Below, in pieces: positions 23,470 through 34,260 of a stretch of 64,000 bases of DNA. The notes beneath the pieces are model-generated. The model was not told the DNA's origin and did not search any database. It saw nothing but the letters and a program-made list of their open reading frames with translations. How positions within the stretch are numbered: position 1 is the first letter of the stretch; every line of letters starts with the position of its first letter. A program made the position numbers and the translations under genes. Source of the stretch: Amborella trichopoda (taxonomy: Eukaryota; Streptophyta; Magnoliopsida; Amborellales; Amborellaceae); contig NW_006494865.1 of NCBI RefSeq assembly GCF_000471905.2, forward strand, positions 1,278,856 through 1,342,855. Direction: 5' to 3'.

Positions 23470-25361
23470 TGTTCAAAGGGTACGGCTTCTGATAGAGCGG
23501 CACCTCTTGCATGCCTAGGACCTCGTTCTTGAGGCTATGGGCCACCATAGCATCTATGTTGGTTTGGAGACCCCGTGAGAGGCAGAGCTGTCTTGAGAGA
23601 CCGGTGGTGGAGTTTGCCTGAGAACTGTGTCTTCGCCAGACGGGGAGTCGGTCTCATGATGAGAAGAAGGGCACCTGGAGGCTTCTAAGCATTCCATCTT
23701 TTCATGGATGGATTGCATCATTATCTCAAACATGTTCATCTGCTTTTCTTGTGCGTCATCTGGATCTTCTATCACCATGACACCGGCCATCTCTTCTGGA
23801 GGGTCAAAGCCTGTGGCACAGTGGATTGCCGTGGTTGTCGAGTTGCGGGTGGTAAGTCTGCCTGCAGGGGTTCAGCTTGCCCCATCTGAACTCGAGCCTT
23901 GTATGCCGATCTTATGAGGACAAGTTCTGGACGATGTTGGGACCGTGGCTTCTGGGCAATGATGATCGAGCAGTACTCTTGGACCTGCTTAAGTTTTGGA
24001 GTTTGGATAAGGAAGGTGGGAATTTTAGGCAAGAGGTCACCAAGGATGGTGACCTCAACTGCCTTAGAGGTTCATTTGGTCAGGATCTACAGGCCCTTCT
24101 TTTGCTTAATCCTGAGGGGGCTGTGGACTTCATGTCAGAACCGAGCCTAAGACTTGGACTGCGTTGTTTTCTTTGAGCATGCAAGGGTCGTGTCTATGAG
24201 CTAGAGCAAGGAGTGGGGCCCAAGGACAGAGGGCAACTTGGGTTCCTACCTTGGAGACTGGAGGCCTCTGTTTCACATCAGGCCGTTGCCCCAAATTCCA
24301 TTGTGGGGCTCTGACACATGGCTGACCTGAGGCTGACTCGAGATGGTACTCTTAGGGAAGACCTTTGAGTACTAGGGCTTGAGGTGCTTGCTTGGTGCCA
24401 AAAGAGTGACAGAGAAGGGAGCTGGCCCATGACTTCGCTTGATTCAAGGTCGGGGAGGAACCTGTAAAGATGGTGCATGTGCACCTTTACGGTGAGCCGT
24501 CCGGGTGACTTGTGGGTCAACCTGGGCTCGGTCAATGGGTTTTACTTGAGGAGGCCGAGACCCATGAGCTTGTGTCTGTGAAGGACGAGGCAGAAGCTTA
24601 TCTTTCATAGAGTGGGACTGTGTGTGCTGGGAGGGAGGACGAGGCCGTCGAGCCTCATGTGCTAGAGGTGGCAAAGAGTTAGCGTTGCCCCAAGCTGTGG
24701 AAAGCAATTTCATGGCACATGCAGGGTCCCACCCGAGAAGGCCTAGCCCCGGATGTGAGCTTAAGGTAACGTGAAGGTTTCCACGAGGTGTGGCTCGAGT
24801 AGATGGACCACGAGCCCTTTAGTGTGTGTGAGAGGTAGAAGTTGTAAAGTCTCCGCCTCGATGTGCCGAGCCTTTAGGTAAAGACGTTCGGGTAGTAAAA
24901 GAGCAAGGGGGGTTGCCTTGTAGCAAACCTAGGGGGCGACGGTAACTTGCTTGCCCCTCGTAAAAGTGGTGGGGGCAGCCTTCCAGTGTGCCTCAGCAAT
25001 ATGACTGGCAAGGGACTTGCCGGTAGCGTGGTGCGTGCTGTGTGTGGTGGCAGATGTGCCACCAATGCAAGGGGCCTTAATGGAAGGTCCACCAGAGTGA
25101 GAAGCAGGGAGGCAAGTACTTTTAAGTTCCCTCTCACACTAATGCGGGAAAGAACTTAGAAGCCGGACCGTGAGTCTTGACTCAGGAGGGTAGGGAAGGA
25201 AGCTTGAGAAATTTGCTTCCCTGGGACAGTCACGAGTGCGGGGATAAGGAAGTCCCCGACTCTGATGAAAGGGTTGAACAACCCAGATACCATAGAAATT
25301 AATGCAGAAAATATAAGAGAATACTAGTGAAGAAAGAGAGAATCGATTAAGGGATAGTATG

Positions 25362-25379
25362 TCCCCAGTGGAGTCGCCA
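25362..25379 (-). other. Primer-binding site of element 1
   Basis: On the minus strand TGGCGACTCCACTGGGGA lies 3 bp inside the LTR end (25383). The TGGCGACTCC start is the PBS type of Tat/Ogre elements, usually assigned to tRNA-Arg. The tRNA identity is from known families, not tested here. Confidence 0.85.
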
Positions 25380-25382
25380 AGC

Positions 25383-28033
25383 TGATTAGGTGCCTTGATC
25401 TCGCCTTCCGGATCTGGATGATCTGGTGGCGCATATCTTGGGTTTCTAATGAACTCGAGATTTGAGATTGCTCTCTCGGAACCTTACTCAGGAGCAAGGG
25501 TAGGTATACCAAATGAAGAAAGAGGAATTTAGGGTGGGTTCTGTAGTTACCCGGGCTGGCTCACGTGGCCACTCTCTTAGATCATGAAGAAAGCCTCCCA
25601 ACTGTTTTAGCTGGTTCGGAATCGCCTTTCTTGACTTGCAATCCTCTTGTTTTCTAGACAACACTTCCATGGTTAATTTGCAAGACAAGCAGGTCAAAGA
25701 GACACATGCTTGTCTTAAGGTAATGCACGTTCATATGAGAAGGTGATGAACTGCAAGGTACAATTAGAGATAGAAAAGAGAAGAGAACTTGATTGATCAG
25801 GGAGACTAGCATGACGTCCGGAATGTTACCGACTCAGAGTGGTAGCAAGGTTGGCATGGTTCACCGGACCAGCACGGCGGCAATACTACTCGAAACCAAG
25901 GTCGTTATGGTGGTGCTAGGCTATGTTTGCCCTCAGCCAAGTGAGAAGGGAAAAGAATGAAGAGAAGAGAGATAGATGACAGAGGGAGGAAGAACTTAGA
26001 CGGCAAAGGGCATCGCCGTAGATAGTGCGAGGAGGCAACACGCCCCTTGTAGATGGCGATAACTCTTGATGAGGCGCACGATGATTATCTCTTGTAGGTC
26101 GCACGACAATTATTTCTCATGGAGCATGCGATGATGGGCACGACGCAGATAGGCACAGAAGGAGCCTGCGTGCGGCGACGAGTATTGTCGTGACCCCCTC
26201 TGCGGACGACATTGAACAAAGAGAGGCATGGGAGGAGCCTGCGCACGGTGACGAGGACTGCTGCGATCTTTTGTGGACGGTAATGGACATCGCTGCCTTC
26301 AATAGTCACGCGACCGGGTGAAGCCCCCTTGGACTGCAATAGGCATCGCTACCCACATTCCTCGTTGAGACGCCAAGGATACGCTTGTAGACGGTAATGA
26401 GCAGCGCCGTCTACAAGCCTCGCTAGAGAGAGAGAAGGAAAGAAAAAGAAGTTCACACATGGGGCTGCCATCGCCATGCATGACCTGTGAGACAACCAGA
26501 GAGGTATGCACGGCACCACCATTGCAGTGCATGACCTTTGAGGAGAGATCAGACGAGGAAGAGGAAGAAGAAAGAGAAGAAGAGAGAGAAGGTGAAAGAG
26601 AAGAAAAGAAAAAGAAGAGAGAAGGTCTACCTTGAGCTTAGGGGTACTAGTCCAAAAGTTTCTCTCACCTTACTCTCTCTCTCAAAATGTGATCCAAGAG
26701 TGAGAAGAAAGAGAAACTGTATTAAGTAAAAACTCTCTCTTTTACGAAAGGTTGAGTCCTCTGGTGTGTACAATGATGGTATATATATATAGAATTTGCC
26801 CCATACATGGGTGGATGATCAAAAGTAATCTTAATTGCTGAAAATTAACATTAAATTGATTTAAAAAAAAAAATAGAAAATAGGGTGTAATATGACAGAC
26901 TTGCCCGTTCCTAACAATTTCTGGAATGCCAGAATAGTCCATGTGTTGCCTTAGAACTTGCGTGATCCTTCATGGACGATCTGGGGTTGTTTTGATGCCT
27001 GGTTTGTTGAAAGATGATTGTTTTCTTGTAGGGCTAGGCATGACAATCGATTTGATACTACCTTTGAGCAATGGATCATGTTTTTAGTGCATGATTATGT
27101 GACTTGAAATTTGAATGGTTCTTCGATGGATCACACTAAGCATGCTGTTACGATCACGGGTAAATAAACGCAGCTCAACTTTGTGCTCGAATGAAGGGTT
27201 TGCAACTTTAGAGTTTTTACCGGAATCTGGAATTCTAACGACGGAATTTGTTGTCTCTTGGTAAGCTTCATGTGCAGAATCCGACCGTTCATCATGTATG
27301 CGGTTTGGACAGAGATGGCCTGAGACCTTATGCACGGAATGGAATTAGTCTAGCGTTGATCGAGCTCGCGAGCAGCGTGATTTGGTCGCTCGACGCTGCT
27401 GAATTTGTTGCACTTCTTCACGGTTCAGCAACTTCTCTCTAGCTTTTCTTCGCTCTCGGCTATCGTCACGGGGCGTGCCACATATCGAATTGCTCGTCTT
27501 GATGCGACACTCTTGCTCATCAAATTTGAGCGCGATCCGACTTGAAACGGGTGAAATATGAGCATCGAAAGTCATTGTTCGTGACTGTCCCTTCAATGCC
27601 GTGGAGTTGCAGGGTGGCTGCACGGGAATAGCTTGCGGCTCCTTCTATTTCATTCTTTCACCTATAATGTTTTCCTGAAGTGTCTGTTTAAGATGAAATT
27701 TGACCCCTAGTGGTTTCAATAGTGCCGGATCCAATGGTGGTGGTCCCATAGAAAGTTGAGACACCAAAACTATAGCTCTAGTTATAGGGTCCATTTCAGG
27801 GTGTTATATAGGGTCCGTTTCAGGGTGCTAGAGGTCGATTCTGCCATAATTATCTCTCAGTCTACACTATGTTAGATATGACAGAATGCTACGAAAATTT
27901 GCTGGAGACTTTTGGGAGACCTCATGAAGATCTTGGCTAGTTCTGGAGCAATTATGAGATTGTTGGAAATTCCACTATTTGCTAGACCTTTATTAAGCAT
28001 AGGCCCCATGTTGATGAAAAATATCTTCCAATA
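25383..28033 (-). mobile_element. 5' LTR of element 1
   Basis: It starts TGATTAGGTGCC (expected TGGTTAGG) and ends CTTCCAATA (expected ...ACA), so each terminus has a single change. TATA run at 26780-26791, GA tract at 26540-26620. Right flank gcggt (28034-28038) pairs with gcgac at 11340-11344 as a decayed target duplication. Confidence 0.85.
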
Positions 28034-28038
28034 GCGGT

Positions 28039-28290
28039 GCTAGGCTTGCGCCGTCTGTGACAAAAGAGAAGAAAGGGAGGGAACCTAGTCAGTGATAGGC
28101 TAGCACAGTCTGTCAGAATAGAAGAGATAGAGAGAGAAATGCATACGACGATAGGCTAGTGCCGTCTGTTACAAAAGAGAAGAGAGAGAGAAACACAGGC
28201 AGCGATAGGCTAGTGTCATCTGTGATAGAAGAGAAGAGAGAGAGAAACACAAGTGGCGATAGGCTAGCACCGTCTGTGATAGAAGAGAGA
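28039..28290. repeat. About 50-bp LTR tandem array 'gcgataggctagcaccgtctgtga'
   Basis: Five units of a 'gcgataggctag(t/c)(a/g)ccgtctgtgacagaagagaagagagagagaaacaca' type. The same array is at 44690-44960 in the 5' LTR of element 2. Inverted halves (gacgctagg, gcgccgtct) can form a weak stem. Confidence 0.8.
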
Positions 28291-28439
28291 AGGGAAAGAA
28301 CTTTTACAGAGGCCCGGTACGCCATCCAAGTTAAGGCTCGTCTCACTGTTCATGTCCCATGAATAAGAAGGCATCACACACAATTATAGTTCCTTCATAC
28401 GTGAATGGAGAAAGAGAAGCATGGAAGGAGAGACATGAT

Positions 28440-28665
28440 AGACCAAAGGAGGAAGAGGGAGAAACAGATTAAGATGAAAGCTGAAAAAAGACAGGAAGAG
28501 ATGAGAGAGAAAAGAGGAGAGAAAGAGAGATAGAGATGAGAAAAGAGGAGATAGAAAGAGAGAGATATGAGAAAAGAGTAGAGAAAAAATGAGAGAGAAA
28601 GAGAGATAGAGATGAGAAAAGGGGAGAGAGAAAGAGGGGAGAAGAGAGAAAAGAGGAGAGAGAAA
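28440..28665. repeat. GA-rich simple repeat in the element 2 3' LTR
   Basis: Near-pure purine strand (gagagagaaagagagatagagatgagaaaag). It becomes a polypyrimidine tract in the transcribed leader on the minus strand. Counterparts are at 45110-45350 and 52680-53320. Confidence 0.9.
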
Positions 28666-30143
28666 ATTACCTTAATGAGGAATACTAGCCCTTTTCTTCT
28701 CTCTCCTCTCTCTCTCTCTAAGACGCACCCATCAACTCAAGTAAAAATTGAAGTCTTTATTGAATATTGAAGAATGAACCGAAGGTTCGCGTTGTCTCTT
28801 TTTATAATTTGGCTTTGCATGTTTATATGGAATTGGGCCCAAATATGGGTGCATGCTAAAAAACTACCTAAAATTGAAGATACTTACAATTTAATTGAAT
28901 TAAAAGAAATTCTAAAAATATGAAAAAAGATTGTTTTGCTCCTGCCTAACAATGTGTAGATTCCTAGAATAGTCCCAACTGTGGCCTAAGAACTTGTGTG
29001 ATCTTCCATGACTGATCCGGGGTTACTCTGATGCTCATTTGATCGAAAGACGATTGTTTTCTTGTAAGGCTCGGCATGGTGATTGATTTGATAACAACTT
29101 TGAGCCATGAATCATGTTTTTAAGCCATGATCATGAGACTTGAATTTTTGATGAATCTTGAAAACATTGGATCGATTTTGTACTCGTTCCTAGATGTATA
29201 TCTTCAGTTCCTTCACTGAATCACATTGAGCATGCCATCACGATCACGTTGCAACAAACGCAGCTCGATTTCGTGTCCGAATGAAGATTTTGTCGTTTTG
29301 GGTTTTTTATCGAAATCTTGAAACTCGGTAGATGAAATTTGCAGAAACTTCGACGCCTTTGTGTGTGAAATACAATTGTTCATCATACGCGGGGTTTGAA
29401 TCAGAGTTAGCCTTGGACCTTTCGCACATAATGCAATTGGTTTCGTGTCGATCAGGTATACGAGTGTCGTGATTTGGCCATCGAAGTGTGGTGTACTGCT
29501 GCTGAATTTTCTGCAACTTTCTTCACGGTTCAAAAAATTCTCCTAGTCTTTCTCCCTTCTTGGGATTCGCCACGTGGCGTGCCACTTATCGAAACACTCG
29601 TCTTGATGAGACGAACACGCTCACAAAATTTGAGAGCGATTCGACTTAGAACGAGTGAGATATGGGCCCAAAACATCACTGCCCGTGACTGTGAAAACAA
29701 CCACCTTTAATGGGCTTTCGTGTAGGGTGGCCACATGGGAATAGTGTGCGGCCTATCTTTTTTCGATATTTTACCCATAACTTTGTCCTGAAGTGTCCGA
29801 TTAAACCGAAACATGACTCATAAGGGTTTTCAACCATGCTGGATCCAATGGCGATAGTCCCATAGCAATTTGGCACACCAAAAATATAGTTATAGTTGCA
29901 GGATCCATTTCAAGGTGCTAGAGGCAAATTTTTTCGAAATGGTTTCTATGTGTTCACTGCCTTAGACATGTCTGAATGTGATGAAAAATGGTAGGTGGCC
30001 TTTTGGACTGCTTATGAAGATCTTGACCAGTTATAGGGCCATTTTGAGACTGTCAAAATTTTCATTGTTTTGTCAGGCTTTATTGACCTGCTTCCTCTTT
30101 TTTTCGCATCAGGGACCAAGGTGCTAAAAAATGTGTTCAAACT

Positions 30144-30160
30144 GATTGCCCCATCGAATG
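30144..30160 (-). other. Polypurine tract region of element 2
   Basis: The minus strand reads CGATGGGGCAATC directly before the LTR start, the same core as at 14009 and 2236. Confidence 0.6.
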
Positions 30161-31795
30161 TTGTGCTTTTAGGGAAGCGAGAGGTACAACATTCCAAAAA
30201 TTTCCCTCGGCTTTATTACTTTTTTCTTCTTAGCCATAGTACCACCTGAACACCAAGGAGATTCACGCCATGCTACAACTACGATACTCAGAAGGTTGAA
30301 TACAATGTACAGGTCCATCCATGGAGACTTTAGGGGGAGAAGAGACATTTTTGAGGGATCCTGTCGAAGTTCACACCCCTTTGTGGACTGTTTGTGATTC
30401 TGAAGCTGAGGATTTTGTATGGACCATTTGGTCTGTATTTCTTTGTCTTGGATAGACAACAAAAGAGCCTTTGGTTAGTTATTGTTTGCGTTGTGCACCA
30501 GTTATTCCTTGGCAGGTAAGGAACCTCAGTTTATCGAGGTTACCAGCTTTGGGTATAACCCCTACCCACCGTTAACAATCTCGCGTAACAGGTCCAAAGT
30601 CATGGATGCCTTAGCCTTCTTGGAGCTTTTTGGTGCGTCGGAGTGACTTTCTTGTTTGTTTATTCTTGATGGTCTGTTGAAGAGACTTCAGTCGGTGATC
30701 ATCTGCATCATGCACTAGTTATTCCTTGGTGGGCATGGTACCTCAGTTTGTTTAAGTGACCAGCTTTGGGTATAACCCCCGCCTACTGTTAGCAGTCTCG
30801 CGTAACTGGCCCAGAGTCATGGCTAACTTAGTCTTTCTAAGGTATCTTCGGCATTTTTGGAGTGCGTTTGTAACCTCTTAAGAATGATGCTTTTCTTCGT
30901 GAGACTTGCCTTGCTTTCTTGGCAAATCTTCTATCCATCGTGTCCTTTTCATAAATAGACTCAGGCTGATAGAATCGTTTCCTTGAAGCTTGTGTTTTTG
31001 GGGTCCTGGTATTGTGACACCAGGGATTTTTCTCTTTGAATGTGAGCTGAAGCCGCCCGTTGAAGCTAACGCGGCATCGACCTGTTTTGCGGATTTTCAC
31101 TTGGACTTGAGAAACAGTGCTGTAGATATGGTTTCACCAACTTCCTTTTTATTTGAGGGTCTTTTACCCATGACCTTTTGGCTATGTCCACCCTTATTCT
31201 TCAATTTTTACTCATGGTGCCCTTTCGAGTTTTCCCCGTGCTCGATTTTTTCATTTTCATAGAACTCTTATACTCATGGTTTCGTGACCATGCCCATCTG
31301 TCATTTTTACTCATGACGTTCCCTTGTTTGGGTATACACCATGCCCGTTATATTTTTTATTTTTGCAAAGGCATGTTTAAGGTCATGCCATCGGGGCATG
31401 TGTGAAGCAGCCTTTTAACATCATGTGCCCAAGACGTGCACTGCAGTTTAAGTTCATACAGCTATGATGGTGATGAATGGCAGCCTGTGGAGGCCATGGA
31501 GTGAGTATGGTGGTGGTTTTAGCTCGCTTCTGGGAGATGGCATGAGGCTACCTATGAAAGATTGATGATGTATGAAAGGAAGATGAAAAAGTGATGACCC
31601 ACTAGATTACGACGACTATGGATGGCGGGATGGCTCATCTTTTTGTGAGCAAGGGTGAGACTCACTGGGGAATGATGAAGGATGATGAAATGAATGGACT
31701 CACCGAGGAGGTAGGCGCATACATAGGAATGGGTCGGTTAGGGAAGACGTGCATGAAGATGCACGTAAAAGGCCTATGCGTGTATGAGGGGACAT
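30161..31795. other. Element 2 internal noncoding region next to the 3' LTR
   Basis: No gene is visible. A tandem duplication of about 235 bp is centred on 'agttattccttgg(c/t)(a/g)gg(t/c)a...acctcagttt...gaccagctttgggtataaccccc' (near 30500 and 30720). Family blocks 'ttttacccatgacctt' and 'ggtatacaccatgcccg' follow. Short ORFs are not conserved between copies. Confidence 0.5.
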
Positions 31796-32390
31796 TGTTA
31801 AGGTCATGCCTCCGGGTCCTATACAAAGCAGTTTAACGTCATGTGGCCAGGATGGTACTATGGTTTAGGGTCAATAGCTTGGACCGTAGTTATGCAGTTA
31901 AAGTCATACAACTAGGACCATGCAGTTTAAGTTCGTGAAACTAGACCTCCGTTATAGTTTAAAGTATATAGTCTAGACCGTGGTGCTAAGGCTTTTATCA
32001 TCATGTGGCTAGGACATGTATTATGGTTTAAATTATTATAGCTTGGACCGTGCAGTTTAAGGTCGTGCAGTTAGACCTCTGCTATAGTTTATGGCTGTAT
32101 AGATTGGACCATGCAGTTTTAAGGTCGTGCACCTGGACCAAAGCTATGCAGTTTAAAGTCATGCAACGTAGACTGAGGCTGTGCAGTTTAAGGTCATTCA
32201 GCATGGACTGAGGCTGTGCAGTTTAAGGTCATTCAGCATGGACCGAGGCTGTGCAGTTTAAGTTCATGCAGTGCGGATCGAGGCTGTGCAATTTAAGCTC
32301 ATGCAGCGCGGACCAAGGCTGTGCAATTTAAGGTCATGCAACGCAGACCGCGGGTATGCAGTTTAAGGTCATGTAGTGCAGACCGCGATG
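31796..32390. repeat. 'gtttaaggtcatgcagc...gga' tandem array of element 2
   Basis: Diverged units of the family array end in a regular six-copy 35-bp block (32171-32380) of the form gactgaggctgtgcagttta + aggtcattcagcatg. Each unit includes an imperfect inverted repeat ggtcatgc/gcatggacc. Same relative position as 15469-16830. Confidence 0.85.
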
Positions 32391-32810
32391 TGGGTCATCA
32401 CGTAAGTAAAGCTTCGTGGGAATAGCAATCTGACTCCCTAGGGATAATATAGGTAAGACTGGCAAGGGATTCAGATGGGAAAGCCGATTTCATTGGGGAT
32501 AAGGAGACAAGTGTGGGTTCCTTATAGGTAAAATATGGTACTTGACTCCTTGAGGACTGGGTAACTAGGTGTGAGGCAAACCCACTGGGGGTTGCAGTGG
32601 TAAAAATTACCCTAACTCCACTAGGGATAATGAGTTGCAGTACAAGTATGACTCCTACTGTGGATGAGAAGTTATGACCTTAATTGAACAACCTGGGTAC
32701 CACTTTGCTGGGGATAATAGGTCATGGTCATGGTGCAACTTCACTAAGAATAAAAATAGTAAGACATGCACGGCTCTAACATGGGGTGTGTAGAAATTGA
32801 CTGTTTAGAA
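32391..32810. other. Spacer between the tandem arrays of element 2
   Basis: Repeated 'actccctagggataat', 'ccactgggggttg' and 'actccactagggata' phrases. These resemble 15770-16130 of element 1 and 4690-4900 of element A. They share short 'cactggggat' motifs with the PBS-adjacent sequence but show no ORF. Confidence 0.5.
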
Positions 32811-34205
32811 CACAACTGGCGCTAGGCATAGCGAACAATATTTCTTGAATATTCAGTCGGTGCTGGGTTGTTGAAAACGTCTCCAGCGCTAAGAACGACC
32901 AACATTATTTCTTGAACACTTAAACAGTGCTGGGGTTGTTAGAAACACAGTCAGTGCTACGCACAACCTGTGCTTTCTCTTGAACACAGCCAATGTTGAG
33001 CCGCTGAGAACACAACCTGCACTGGGATTACTGAGAACACAGTCGGCGTTGAAGTTACTAAAAACACAGCTGCCGCTAGTATCGACATCATAGCTGGAGC
33101 TGGGCATAGGTTAGTGTTCGGGCCCTGACCCGAGCTTGACCCGGTCCTGGTCTCTATTTGAATGGGATTTTATAGGCAGCGGTAAAAACTTTTCCTCCGG
33201 CCTCAGGTCAAAACCCGAGCCTATTCGGCCTATTGGCGTTTGACCTCCTTGGACATGGTTGGGATTCCCAATTTACGAGTGGCATTTGAGGGAAGGATCT
33301 GCCTATATAAGGGGGTAAAACCCCCATTTTGACTGTTTCACTGAAGGTAAAAAAAAGCCTTAAGGCAAGAAAGCTTTTAATGGTGATAAGGATGTTTCCA
33401 GTGAGGGCTTTGGTGAGCATGCCAGGGTTAGCGTGAGTTTACCGATAAGCAAGGAAGGTTGCAGCTTAGGGAAAGAACTCTAGCGGGGAAGATCACACTT
33501 TTGCTGGAATTGCAGAATTTTGCAATGAGTTCACTGGGGAAATAAGGAACTCTGGCTGTGGATTTGACGGTTCTGATGAAAGGAGAAAAAGGCCACAGTG
33601 GCAGTATAGAGCTGCCTAGGGATTTCTGCTGGTTTTGGTAGTTTTCGGACGGGCGCATGGTGGTTTCTCGGTGACTTGAGAAAGGTTGTAGAAGTTTTTA
33701 GGTGGGAATCCAAAGGGCACAGGGAAACGTACTGTTGTTGAAGTTGAATGGTTGCAGGGAAAATGACTGGCCCTGAATCCACATGTGTGAGAATGTGTGT
33801 CAAGCCAGGAGGCAGTTGTCAGGTGGCATGATAGAGATCGAGGTGACACATGCAGGATCTGTAGCAGGTGTGGGAGATTTGAACCCGAGCGGCAATTGTC
33901 CTTTGAGAACATAGTCGACGCTACTTTAGGATACTCAGTAGGCGCTAAGTGTTGAGTGCACAACTGGCGCTGGACCTCTTGATGATATACCCGGCGCTAG
34001 GCTTTTGGAGACACAGCCGGCACTAAGTTTATGCAAACGCAGCCAGCGCTAGGCTTCTAAAAATAGGACCGGCGCTAGGCCTCTTGAAACACAGCCGGCG
34101 CCAACTGAGGATACACAGTCGGTGTTGATCCTCTGAAGATACAGCTAGTGCTAAGCTTCTACAAATGCAGTCGGCGCTAGGTTTCCTAAGATACGAGGGG
34201 TGCTT
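32811..34205. repeat. 'cacagtcggcgctaggc' repeats flanking the PMD promoter
   Basis: Two blocks (32811-33080 and 33900-34205) of roughly 28-35-bp units of the type gaacacag(t/c)cggcgctagg(c/t)ttct. The PMD TATA box and first part of the leader lie between them. Related units precede PMD in element 3 (53560-53900), and the same core occurs in the LTR arrays. Confidence 0.75.
33304..33311 (+). promoter_or_regulatory. TATA box of the PMD gene in element 2
   Basis: TATATAAG is followed by 'actgtttcactgaaggtaaa', matching the region after the element 1 TATA box. Upstream 'gacccggtcctggtc' also matches. It lies about 950 bp before the PMD start codon at 34261 on the same strand. Confidence 0.7.
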
Positions 34206-34260
34206 GACCAATGACTTAGTAATTTTCATTCAGCAGTAAATCCTTGAATCCCTTTTTATA

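Larger units (their letters stand above)
19469..25137 (-). pseudogene. gag-pro: Gag-protease polyprotein remnant, element 1 (no RT/integrase)
   Basis: Fragments in different frames follow the same order as elements 2 and 3. They are a Pro/Ser/His-rich N-terminal region (25137-24278), a coiled-coil-like segment (23790-23554), the gag core (23469-22829), a linker with a coiled segment (21371-21132), protease (21002-20240), and a C-terminal segment ending in a degenerate G-patch (QAHQIMRTMNYEPLSN, 19530-19475). Stops and frameshifts occur throughout. In Tat/Ogre elements a G-patch lies between protease and RT; here the frame closes after it and only the PMD remnant follows on the other strand. 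Assignment to Tat/Ogre is by PBS and domain order. Confidence 0.75.
11345..28033 (-). mobile_element. Element 1: nested non-autonomous Tat/Ogre-like gypsy element carrying a PMD gene
   Basis: It has two LTRs of 2664 and 2651 bp in the same orientation, a PBS inside the right LTR, and a polypurine tract inside the left LTR. Gag-protease remnants are on the minus strand, with a PMD gene remnant on the plus strand. The flanks gcgac (left) and gcggt (right) sit at the same point of the interrupted LTR, a degenerate 5-bp duplication. LTR-to-LTR differences are frequent, so the insertion is old. No RT, RNase H or integrase is visible in 16.7 kb. Confidence 0.85.
28034..30143 (-). mobile_element. 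Right part of the 3' LTR of element 2
   Basis: Resumes the LTR interrupted at 11344 ('gctaggcttgcgccgtctgtgac' compares with 44710). It contains the 50-bp 'ggctagcaccgtctgtgacagaagag' array (28039-28290), a GA tract (28440-28665), a TATA-like box near 28822 and the conserved U3 half. Ends at ...gttcaaact, followed by the polypurine tract. Confidence 0.85.
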
